Assembly: GCA_017607445.1 (NCBI GenBank)
Contig: JAEVHH010000002.1
Location: forward strand, 6,168,001 to 6,232,000
Source: Histoplasma ohiense
Taxonomy: Eukaryota > Ascomycota > Eurotiomycetes > Onygenales > Ajellomycetaceae
Reading direction: 5' to 3'
DNA length: 64,000 nucleotides
Part shown: piece after piece, positions 12,167-22,688 of the stretch
Layout of the letters: the number at the start of each line of letters is the position of its first letter
Numbering within the stretch: the stretch's first letter is position 1
Translations under genes and position numbers: made by a program
Notes under the pieces: generated by a model
What the model saw: the letters and a program-made list of their open reading frames with translations, nothing else
The model's database searches: none
Told to the model about the DNA's origin: nothing

Positions 12167-14524
12167 ATGGCTGACTTGATTTTTGGTGGCACAGAAGAGG
12201 AGAATGCGGAATTGAAGAAGCTGCATGCGGAGGTGGTGAGTTTTTTGTAATCGACTTGTGTGCTTTATGTGGCAAAACATACACGCTAACTGTTTCTCTT
12301 GATGTAGCTGGAAGATTCTGATAACTTCGAAAACTGGGAGAAATTGATTCGTGCGGCGGAGGGGCAGGAAGGGGGAATCAATCGCAATTCTAACCCTCAA
12401 GCTATCACAGCAACCAGAGGCGTATACGACCGATTTCTGGCCAAGTTTCCCTTGTTGTTTGGATACTGGAAAAAGTATGCTGATTTGGAGTTTTCTATTG
12501 CGGGGACTGAAGCTGCGGAAATGGTAAGTTGCATGTTTTTATATACATAGGTTTCTTTGAATCAGCCCGCAAATTATATCGCACGAATCGCAAATAACAG
12601 TTTATTTGGCAGGTTTATGAACGGGGTGTTGCAAGCATTAGCAATTCCGTGGATCTATGGACAAATTACTGCGCGTTCAAGGTCGAAACTTCCCACGATG
12701 CAGACATTATTCGAGAGTAAGTATGGGCATGTTGGTTTCCTTCCCCATAACTATAGTGACACAGCGCGGATATTGTTGTGGTAGCGAGGACAAGAGGTGC
12801 AGATTAGTATCATCAGCAAAAGCTTTTTGATGGGTGAGATAGTCATCTGCTACCCAGGCTCCCCTTGAAACTTTTTCTCACCCTTGAGTTTCAGGCTCTT
12901 GTTTTTCCTTCGCACAACAATTATATTGTTCGGGAATCCTTCTACATATTTACCGCACGATTAGATACCATTCTCCGTTGACCTTGACCCAGTTGGGCCT
13001 TTCACTAAAGACATATTGCATATGCCATGTTTGCCATCCTTCACATTCCCTCATTTCTTCCCCTCCTATTCTTCCCCTTTCTCTCCACTATATTGAATAT
13101 GAAGTAGCTGACATTGGTGGAACAGACTTTTTGACAGGGGCGCAAGCTGTGTGGGGCTTGACTTCCTAGCACATCCGTTCTGGGACAAGTACATCGAGTT
13201 TGAAGAACGTCTTGAAGCTCAAGACAAGATTTTTGCCATATTGGCAAATGTTATTGAAATTCCTATGCACCAGTACGCGAGGTACTTTGAGCGCTATCGC
13301 CAGATGGCTCAAACTCGCCCCGTCTCTGAGTTAGTTCCACCAGAACTGTTAAGCCAATATCGTGCAGAGGTGGACGGTGCAGCAGCTGGGATTCCTCCAG
13401 GGTCTAAGAGTGAGGCAGAAATTGAAAGAGACCTTCGCCTTCGGATTGATAGCTACCACCTGGAAATATTTTCGAGAACGCAGACGGAAACTACCAAGAG
13501 ATGGACATATGAATCCGAAATAAAGCGTCCCTATTTCCATGTGACGGAACTAGATGAAATGCAGCTGTCCAACTGGAGGAAGTATCTTGACTTCGAAGAA
13601 GCTGACGGCTCTTTTTCGAGAATTCAGTTCTTGTACGAGCGTTGTCTTGTTACATGTGCTCATTATGATGAATTCTGGCTCAGATACGCCAGGTGGATGC
13701 TGGCCCAAGAAGGCAAGGAGGAAGAAGTTCGGAATATTTACCAGCGTGCCAGCACGTTATATGTTCCAATTTCTCGGCCTGAAGTCAGACTTCATTATGC
13801 GTATTTCGAAGAGTTATCTGGACGGGTGGACGTTGCCAAAGATATCCATTCCGCAATCTTGATATCACTTCCAGGCCATATTGAAACTATCGTGTCGCTT
13901 GCGAACCTATCACGTCGCCATGGAGGCCTGGAAGCTGCGATAGAGATTTACAAATCCCAACTTGACGCACCGCAATGCGACATCCAGGCTAAAGCTGCGT
14001 TCGTGGCAGAATGGGCTAAACTGTTGTGGAAGATTAAGGGTTCACCTGCTGATGCCCGACAGGTATTCCAGAAAAACCAACAGTGGTATCCGGATAGCCG
14101 TCCTTTCTGGACAAGCTATCTGATGTTCGAACTTGAACAACCTACCAGTGCAGAAACTGAGGACGTGCAATATCAACGCATTAAGCAAGTGTTGAGCGAA
14201 ATTCGATCTAAGAGCACCCTCCAGCCCGCGATTGTAAAGGAGCTTGTCCAAATTTATATGTTATACTTGCTAGAACGTGGATCGAATGAATCTGCGAAGG
14301 AGTATATGACTCTGGACCGCGAGATAAATGGACCCCAGTCCGTTCAAGCATTGATGAAACCATTGGCCGACAAGGATATCCAAGTTAGTAAAGTTACTGT
14401 CAACCCGAATGGAAGTCAAGCCCCTCCAGGCACGGAACCCATCACCCAGCAAGCTCAAGTCCCGTACGGCAAACAGTATCAGCAACCGCCAGAGAGACCT
14501 ATTTCGTCTAATGGGAGTGTATAA
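12167..14524 (+). CDS. PRP39: Pre-mRNA splicing factor Prp39 (U1 snRNP, HAT repeats)
   Basis: Exons 12167-12235, 12308-12523, 12613-12716 and 13126-14524 give 595 aa. Prp39 is a U1 snRNP component needed for 5' splice-site commitment. Half-a-TPR (HAT) repeats run through the protein, with the expected aromatic pattern: DNFENWEKLIRAAE, FPLLFGYWKKYADLE, VDLWTNYCAFK, HPFWDKYIEFEERLE, NWRKYLDFEE, DEFWLRYARWM, RPFWTSYLMFE. The last intron joins IRE to LFDRGAS and restores repeat spacing. Intron 3 is unusually long (409 nt). The C-terminal 70 residues are a Pro/Gln-rich tail. It lies 773 bases upstream of PRP28 on the same strand, another factor acting on U1 at the 5' splice site. Confidence 0.9.
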
Positions 14525-15297
14525 CAGCCTCTACTAGCCTCAAACATGGTTTTTTTGTTGATAGTTTCAACAGTTTCCAGCACCAGGCTGTGATTTTCGC
14601 GTGTAATTTCATGATTTCATATATGGCTCCCGCTGGCACACATCTCTTCCAGATTCTCTATCTCCTCGCAGAATTGCGGAACAATTCCTCTGTATTTTCT
14701 TTTCTTTGTCTTTTTCTTTTTTAGACTCGGGGGCTTGGAGGCAAAAACTGTTGACAGCGAGTTTGCTGGGAAACGATTAATGGCTTAACTAACGTACCAG
14801 GTCGCATCAAACTATCAGTTTCGGGTACCTGCTGCATTGCTACTATGGGGGGATGGTCTCCGATTCAATGATTGGATGGAGGCAGATGTATTTTATTTAT
14901 ATTTTGAGGTTTTTTATGCTTCTTTTCTTGCTTTTCTCTTTTATGCTTGGTGGATTCCGAAACTTTGCGCGCCTCTGAACTATTTGAAGGAGGAGTAATT
15001 GCTCGTACGGTAGTTTGAAATGTAGAACATTTGAACTTTTCCAAATTTGAAATTGGTTGAAAGTTTTCTAAAGGAAGAAGAGCTTGTCGTAGTTGGGTTT
15101 TCTGATTTCTGCACAGCAAGTTTTACCCTGTATACCACCACGGCGCTGGTGGTGATTGAGCTCTTCTGCCCTAGTGGCCTAATAGTTTTCAGAGTATGCT
15201 GACTAATACGCTGCTTATCATGTTTTCCGGACAGAACGCCAACCATTTAACTGAGACCTTCAATTCTGAGAAGAGCACCTGTTATTTGGCAGTAACT
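14525..15297. other. Intergenic region PRP39 to PRP28
   Basis: 773 bases containing the PRP39 3' UTR (T-rich at 14695-14725) and the PRP28 promoter. Minus-strand ORFs here (14865-15246) look like chance frames. Nothing else is supported. Confidence 0.5.
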
Positions 15298-17982
15298 ATG
15301 GATTGGATCGCTGAAAATAGACCCCCTGGACCACCCCCGGAACCCTTTGAACGCGCTCCTACACCACCTCCGCCGCCACCCGTATCGTTGGTGCCGCCTC
15401 CGCCACCAGATGCCGCTGCTCCTCCTCCGCCCCCGGATTCAATAGCTCCTCCTCCTCCTCCTCCTCCCGAGGATGCGCCCCTTCCCGAGCTTCCTGCAGC
15501 TAAAAGAAAGAAGGTTGGCTGGGGAAGTCAGCGGTCAGCGACGCCTCTGAGTGTTGAGGAACTACTCCGAAAGAAGCGGGAAGCTGATGAAGCTGCATCA
15601 AAGGTACGTTGAAACTGAGCTGTGCACCGTCACATTGCGCCATTTCCCTCTCCTTTTCCTACGGGTGAATTTGTTTACAATGAGCATTTCAATTGGTTCG
15701 GATATATATTTTCCCTCACAGAAGATGGAAGTTGGTTACTGACTGCGTTGTTACTTTAAATTTTCTGTGTCTAGCCTAAATTTCTCCCAAGAGCAGAAAG
15801 AGAGAAGCTCGCATTAGAGAAACGCGCGAAAGAGGTGGAAAATAAAAAGAGACTGCAAACAAACGGCGCCAGGCCCTCGCCTCGAAATTCTGAAACGAAC
15901 GGTTATAATTCTTCAGCATCAAGAAGTGATGGAATTGATGGATCATCCCGGCCCCTAATTCCCACGGGACCCCGTGGCATGAGACACGGAGAAATCCCAA
16001 CTGCTCCAGCCGCGATGCGCACGAAACAAAATGATATGCCTCCACCTCCTCCTCCCGGTCCGAAGGCTGATCAAAAGGGAGAAAAGCGGCCTTCTCCAGA
16101 AGAAGCACAAGCGGCCTTGATACGACAACGATATATGGGAAGTGACCAGACGTCGAATTTCTCTGCGAAGAAAAAACGGAGGCGGACAACGGAAAGGAAA
16201 TTTAACTTCGAGTGGAATGCGGATGAAGATACCAGCCCCGATTACAATCCACTCTATCAAAACCGTTCCATTGCAAATTTCTTTGGTCGAGGTCGCTTAG
16301 CTGGGTTCAGTGACGAATTTGCAGATGCGGTTACAAGAAACTACGCGAGAGCTTTAGAAGATAGAGATCCGGAGGCTGGTAGAGCCAGAGCGAGGGAGAT
16401 TTTGGAAATGGAAAGAAGAAGGAAAGAAGAAGGGGGACGGCATGCCTTGGACGCACATTGGTCCGAGAAGAAGTTGGAACACATGCGCGAGAGGGACTGG
16501 CGAATATTCAAGGAAGATTTCAACATCAGTACCAAGGGAGGAAGCATTCCCAATCCCATGCGGTCGTGGGCCGAATCGGGATTGCCAAAACGCCTTCTTA
16601 GTATTGTTGAGCAAGTTGGATACACCGACCCGTCGCCTATTCAGCGAGCTGCTATCCCTATTGCATTGCAAAATCGAGACCTTATCGGTGTTGCTGTGAC
16701 TGGTTCCGGAAAAACTGCAGCATTCTTACTCCCTCTGCTCGTCTACATAGCAGAACTCCCACGACTAGATGAGTTTGAATGGAGAAGAAACGACGGTCCG
16801 TATGCGATAATCCTAGCGCCAACTCGCGAATTAGCCCAACAAATCGAAATCGAAGCCAAAAAGTTCTCTGTCCCTCTTGGGTTCAACGTTGTCAGTATTG
16901 TCGGTGGTCATTCGCTGGAAGAACAGGCTTACAGTTTGCGCAACGGGGCGGAGATCATCATCGCCACCCCCGGTCGTTTGGTAGACTGTATCGAGAGACG
17001 AATGATTGTCCTTAGTCAATGCTGCTACGTTATCATGGACGAAGCCGACCGTATGATTGATCTCGGCTTTGAGGAACCTGTGAACAAAATCCTCGACGCC
17101 CTCCCCGTCACAAATCAGAAACCGGATACTGAAGACGCAGAAAACGCCCAAGCAATGAGCCAACATATCGGCGGCAAAGACCGATATAGGCAAACGATGA
17201 TGTATACCGCCACCATGCCTTCTGCCGTCGAGCGAATTGCACGTAAATACCTCCGACGGCCCGCGATCGTCACAATCGGCAACATCGGCGAAGCCGTTGA
17301 CACCGTTGAGCAGCGCGTCGAATTCATCTCCGGTGAAGACAAGCGTAAGAAGCGACTAGCAGAGATCTTATCATCGCGAGAATTCCGCCCACCAATCATC
17401 GTCTTCGTTAACATTAAGCGCAACTGCGATGCTGTCGCGCGCGATATCAAAAACATGGGCTATTCCTCCGTCACGTTGCATGGGAGCAAGACGCAGGAGC
17501 AGCGTGAAGCTGCCCTGGCGTCCGTACGGAATGGAAATACCGACGTGCTTGTTGCAACTGACCTGGCTGGACGCGGTATTGACGTTCCGGACGTTAGTCT
17601 GGTGGTTAACTTCAACATGGCGACGAATATTGAGAGTTATACTCATCGTATTGGTCGTACTGGACGTGCTGGGAAGAGTGGTATTGCGATCACGTTCTTG
17701 GGCAACGAGGATTTTGATGTCTTGTATGGCTACTTTTCCCCATCTCCCCTTTCTTCCCCTTTAAGTTTTCTTTGCTCCATTAACAACAGTACGCTTACCA
17801 ATATTTCAACCAGATACGACCTCAAACAAATGCTTATGAAATCCTCTATTTCCCGCGTCCCTGAAGAACTCCGTAAGCACGAGGCCGCCCAGTCGAAGCC
17901 CGTACGAGGTGGCTCCGCGTCACAGAAGAAGATCGAGGAGAGCAGTGGCTTTGCCGGAAAGGGAGGTGGGGCTGGGTGGTAA
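15298..17982 (+). CDS. PRP28: DEAD-box pre-mRNA splicing helicase Prp28 (U5 snRNP, DDX23)
   Basis: Exons 15298-15603, 15775-17723 and 17814-17982 give 807 aa. Prp28 unwinds the U1 snRNA/5' splice-site duplex so that U6 can replace U1. The N-terminus is strongly proline-rich (runs of 5-8 Pro). Helicase motifs follow in order: Q motif YTDPSPIQRAAIP, motif I AVTGSGKT, Ia APTRELAQQ, Ib ATPGRL, II DEAD, III TAT, IV IIVFVN, V ATDLAGRGIDV and VI HRIGRTGRAG. The last intron (donor GTATGG) joins DVL to YDLKQML. It is 90 nt without an in-frame stop, so intron retention would insert 30 residues after the helicase core. The ATG at 15298 begins the conserved reading frame. An earlier in-frame ATG at 15196 would add 34 unlikely residues. 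Confidence 0.95.
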
Positions 17983-18600
17983 ATCGGAGGAGTTCTCTCC
18001 TCAATCCATGTGCCTTTTTCCACGCTTGCGTTGCGTCATAATCTATTAAGGATTCTTTTCTAGTTCTTACTCTTAGCCCACTAGGCGCTTTCAATGCAAT
18101 GTAGCGGTGCTTATGACATGGTATATCTCATGTATATTATTATGAAGCCAACTTGACGAACTTGTCAATAGGGTATTAGGGACAATATATTAAAGCACGA
18201 TCAAACAATAAAAATAAGTAATGGAAATTAAATTATTCGCTTTGGATAACTAGTGTATTAATAATAGCAAATTTATTATCTTCGGAATTGCATGGATTGA
18301 TTTATATTTCTAAACGCCAATGAAGTAAGTATAGTGAACAGAGAGGGGATTCGAAAATGGGATGCAAGTCTGAACGGTCACGCAGAGTGGGATTATCAAT
18401 TCCACAAAACTCTCGATTTTGCAATACAATAGGGATAGCAGCTCGCTGAACAGGTGACGGGTGGGTCGGTGTATCCAATTTGCTCAACAATACTAATTGG
18501 CATCAAAGTAATATTTCCTCTTGGCATGCTCCCTAGGACATAGTGAGCACCTTCCAATAACCGCCATGACGAAAACTACCTCATGTAAATGCAAATTAAG
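17983..18600. other. Convergent intergenic region PRP28 / M1 aminopeptidase
   Basis: 618 A/T-rich bases between the two stop codons. It contains a broken, inverted fragment of PRP28 at about 18411-18494 (annotated separately). Confidence 0.6.
18411..18494 (-). pseudogene. Inverted, broken fragment of PRP28 (helicase Q-motif region)
   Basis: On the minus strand these 84 bases match PRP28 16600-16679 closely. The shared stretches are GTATTGTTGAGCAA, TTGGATACACCGACCC, TTCAGCGAGCTGCTATCCCT and TTGCAAAATCGAGA. Differences are a 4-base insertion (an extra ACCC, which shifts the frame) and four substitutions, all transitions (three in the C-to-T/G-to-A class and one A-to-G). The match stops sharply after CGAGA. 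A weaker, gapped resemblance may extend further upstream. No helicase core follows, so it is non-functional as a protein. It lies 428 bases after the PRP28 stop in the opposite orientation, within the probable 3' UTR of the aminopeptidase gene. Confidence 0.85.
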
Positions 18601-21578
18601 TTACTTTGAGCTCATGTACCCGTTTTTTGAGAGCCAGTCCTCAACGTCAGCGCGATCACGTTTAAGCCAACCAGCCTTAGCATAGAGGCTGTCAAGACTT
18701 TGTTGAAGGGAACGATCAAATCCCTATTGTATCGGTGGTTAGCGAAGTGTCATATTTATATTTGAGGCCTAATACCGAAGACGATGAGGAGCCACGAACC
18801 TTCTGATCCTTGTCCTTAAAGAAAGAAACGACGTCCTGGATTTGCGCATCTGTCGACAAGCTCCCTGTGCAAATTTGCACCACTGAGCCTAACATACTAA
18901 ATTCAGGAGGCAGTCGCTTGGTAACTGCTTCCCAATTCTGCTTAAGCCATGCCCATCTGGCAGTGATACCGTTTGTGTGCCCGCGTAGGCCAGATAGTGG
19001 CATATAGATGTCCTGAGCTCTCACCTCGTCCGACAAGCAAAGGGAGAGTGTCTTTTGGATCAATTCGCTGTTTTCTGCACTACCCAACGTGCGGAGAGCT
19101 GTATTTTTTTCGGCTGAAGTTGATGCAACGCGGTACCATTCAAGCACGGCGTTGTATTCTTTTTCCCCACCTTCTCGAAGAACAATATCAAAAACACTTC
19201 CCCGAATGTTGGGATGGATGGCCGACCGATCACCGCTTGCAAACCGGCTAAACATGTCCTTCGCAGCCGCCACAACCTTCTGGTCCCCAGATGATCCAGC
19301 AGCGCTAAACATCAGTGCTTTGAATTGCTGGAGCACGTGGTCATCACCCGTGGAGAACGACCACCCAAGCGCATGAGCCTTTGCAGTAACCAGGGAGCGC
19401 TGCAGCTCCTTTAATGCATCTTTGGTCTTGCTATCTTCAAACATCCATGCGCCACGGATCGAACCAATACGGGTGAGGATTTCATTCCATACAACATATT
19501 GTGGCTCGGTGTCAAATCCAACTAACAGAGAAAGTATGCCAGATGTTTTCTGATAACCGGAAGAAGCCAGTGCCCCCGCATCAGCGATCATTCCGGCCCT
19601 GTCTTCCACAGTTAAAAGTCCGTCTTTGGCGGCCTTCCCCAGTTTCCGAAGGCGTTCTGGACTGTAAGAGGTTCGATATATACCAGAGTGATCTGCATTA
19701 ACCTTGAAGAAATCAAGATCTGGAACCTTGAACTCCGCTTCCCGGCTAGTGAGCATTAGGGCTTCGTTAATTCCCTCACGAGTCTTCAAACCAAGCATCA
19801 CGGGGAATATGGTCTTGTCCTCTTCTGGTTTGACGTCTCCAGTTCTCAGAAATCGATTCTGTTTCACGGAAATCGAGCTCTTGCTGGCGTCTTCCGTAAC
19901 AGTAATGACTGGAAATCCGACATTTTTAGTCCAGATGTCCATTACCGACTGGATAGGTTTACCATTGCTTGCTCCGGTTAGTGCTTCCCACAGGTCAGCG
20001 GTCTTAGTGTTTTTGTAGGCATGCTTCTGGATATAGTCTCTGACACCCTGGATGAAATTTTCTTCTCCCATATATTTGGAAATCATTCTGAGCACAGACG
20101 ATCCCTTCGAATAAGAGATAGCATCGAAAATCTGGCTAATCTCATCAGCACGATAGACGGGGACCTCCACAGGATGGCTGCTCCGCAGCGAATCAAGAGA
20201 CAAAGCCATTTGAAGGTTGTCGATGACATAAGATTCCCAGACCTTCCACTCAGGATAGAAGACATTGCATGAGTACCAGGACATCCATGTGGCAAAGCCC
20301 TCATTAAGCCAGAGGCCATCCCAGAAATCCATAGTGACGAGGTTCCCAAACCATTGGTGTGCCAATTCATGTTGCACTGTCTCGGCAATACGTTGCTTGG
20401 CAGCGGCGCCAGCAGAATTCTCGTCGTACAGAACATCCACGATACGGTACGTGATCAAGCCCCAGTTTTCCATCGCGCCAGCAGAGAAGTCTGGCACAGC
20501 AACCATGTCCATCTTGGGGAGAGGGAACTCGCTACCAAACGTCTTTTCATAAAATTCGAGAGTCTTTGCCGCAAGATCAAGCGAGAACCTTCCGTGTTCA
20601 ATATTCTGGTCGGGAGGGGCATAGACGCGGATGGGAACTCTGAAATTCTTGGTTTCAATATAGTTGAGCTCACCAACGATGAAGGCAACAAGATATGTTG
20701 ACATCAGCGGTGACTTGGTGAATTTGACTGCTTTTCTCATGCCCCCTGTGATCTGCGAATGTACTTCCGTCTCCGATGCAACATCCATGTTGCTCAAACA
20801 TGTTAAATTCTTATCCGCTATCAGGGTGACAGTGAACTGCGCCTTCAGCGAAGGTTCATCGAAGCAAGGGAACGCCCTTCGAGCATCCGTAGGCTCCATC
20901 TGGCTGGAGGCCATATATTTATTCTCGCCATTCGCACCCTTGTAGGAGCATCTATAAAAACCAGCCATGTTATCATTCAGTTTGCCCTGAAAGTTCATCT
21001 TCAGTTGAGCTTTTCCTCCTGCCTCAATTGTCTTCTCAAAGCTAATAGTGGCAGTTTGTTTTTTCACGTTCAAGGAGATCGCAGGGTTGGAAGCCGTCAA
21101 GACTCCATTAGCGGAAACAGTGCAAGTTTGGATTTCGATATCCGTGGAATTGAGGGAAATCGAATTGGTGTTTTCGACAACATCAAGACTGTTTTGAATC
21201 AAATTGCAATCAGCAAAAATCCCTCATGATGGTGACCTTTTTTCTTTTTCTTTTTTGTGTTTTTCCGGGGAAACATCTCTTCACGTACTCTATGATAACG
21301 GTACCTCTGTAAGTAAAGTTGCTGAAATCCGGCTCCAACGTCAAGTCATAATGCAATGGCTTGACATTAGTTGGGAGGATCTCCCGGGCAGCCATCGCCG
21401 TGGCTCCACCAGCAACATCGTCGCCTTGTCTTGCGAGACACATCCTTCTAGAAGAGCAGTACCTCTTAGCCTGACGTGCAAGCGTAGTACGAGGGGTGAA
21501 TCGAGATCGAAGAGGGACGGGGAACGCTGTAAGAGGAGTTGCAAGAGTTGCAGACGTACTTGATGAGGTTGTCGTAGG

Positions 21579-21617
<39 letters not shown>

Positions 21618-21758
21618 GGTTGACAAAAGCCGCGCTCGACTCTCGAAATGGGGAAGTCGTGGAGGAAGAGTCTGTTCGGAAGCAACGGGGGTACAAAGTT
21701 GTTTTCTCTTTGCGATGTTCAGGATCGACCGAGCGTTCCTGGAACTGAGGGAAAGCAT
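18601..21758 (-). CDS. APE2: M1-family zinc aminopeptidase (Ape2/Aap1 type), probable mitochondrial presequence
   Basis: Exons 21758-21289, 21188-18800 and 18723-18601 (minus) give 993 aa. It removes N-terminal residues from peptides. Catalytic motifs are GAMEN (about residue 393) and HELAHQW with a downstream NEGFATW, the HExxH-x18-E zinc site (about 428-455). The C-terminal half is the ERAP1-like helical domain. The first junction joins VII to DLDVVENTNSISLN and the last joins DKDQK to GFDRSLQQSLDSLYAKAGWLKRD, both family-typical. The N-terminal 120 residues are Arg/Ser-rich with a threonine run coded by a trinucleotide repeat, and look like a mitochondrial targeting peptide. An internal MAAREILPTNVKPLHY start would give the cytosolic form. 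Whether both forms are made cannot be told from sequence. Confidence 0.92.
21580..21616 (-). repeat. ACA/CAA trinucleotide repeat in the aminopeptidase presequence
   Basis: About twelve GTT units on the plus strand read as ACA (Thr) codons in the aminopeptidase frame, giving a threonine run of about 14 in the N-terminal extension. Slippage here would change the presequence length without shifting frame. Confidence 0.9.
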
Positions 21759-22688
21759 GGACTGCTGCGATGCGGGGCAGAGCGAGCAGCCGCGACTATA
21801 TACGAGGACGAGGGCGAGGGCGGGGGCGGAGGCGGGGGCGGGGAGACGAGGGCCTCTTCCAGACGGGAGAAAGCCAATGAGCGCAAGACAGCCCTGGTTG
21901 GGCTAAGAACGATTCAACCGCCTACTGCAGGCCCGCGGCGGACACCGAAACTCACGCTGACAAAATCAAAGCTGACAGTAACTACGCAGCAGAACAAGCA
22001 GCAGGGCCCCGGCGGATAGAGGACAGCCAAGGTAGATATCTTGTAGAAAGCTTCAACTGCGACGCTGTGGAGCTGGCGGGACGGTTTTTATTTTAGATAA
22101 ATTCTGAAGTCTAAGTTGCGGCTAAGAACAAGTTCCTTAGCCAGCTTTGCCGGTGCACGCTAACTGGTGCTTAGTCATTGCTTCTGCCTCGTTTATTGTC
22201 AGGTCAGTCTCATCCAGACAGATTGCGAGAAGTTGGATATCATTCCAGCAGTTCAAAGTCAGTGGCCATATGTTGACCTGCTCAGCCCTTTTATGTTTTC
22301 TGCAAATGGCTAGATATGCTTGCTCGATCAAATTCGACAAAGGTGTAGATGTGTTCTACTACCTGTTCATCCTCATGCTTGAGTTTTCCAGCATCCACTG
22401 CTCATGGCAAGTAGGGATGTACATACATACAACACACAGCACAACGAGTTCACCTCCATGGAAGGCTGGAACATTGTGTTTTAGTGGTTTTTTGTCTTTT
22501 TGGACGGAAACAACGAGGATTTGACCTGATTGGGTTTGGGTGGCAATCGTATTAGGAGGTATCGTGTATAAACTATGTATCATAATCTACAATAATGATA
22601 GTTATAGTTGAATGACTGCTTTCATTCCAAATTGCCTTTGAAAACAGTACAACGCAAATCCCTTTGATGAAGGGCGCACGCATCCGCA
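21759..22688. promoter_or_regulatory. Upstream region of the aminopeptidase and 3' side of the permease
   Basis: 930 bases with no supported gene. Next to the aminopeptidase start there is a G/C-rich block (about 21800-21850) of GAGGGCGGGGGCGG-like units. ORFs here are shadow or chance frames. Confidence 0.45.

Noticed and set aside
15196..15297. Upstream extension of PRP28
   Set aside because: The 34 extra residues have no resemblance to Prp28 N-termini. The family's Pro-rich start follows the ATG at 15298.
18302..18490. Small minus-strand ORF as a functional helicase-like protein
   Set aside because: It is the PRP28 fragment. A 4-base insertion shifts the frame, only the Q-motif region remains and no helicase core follows.
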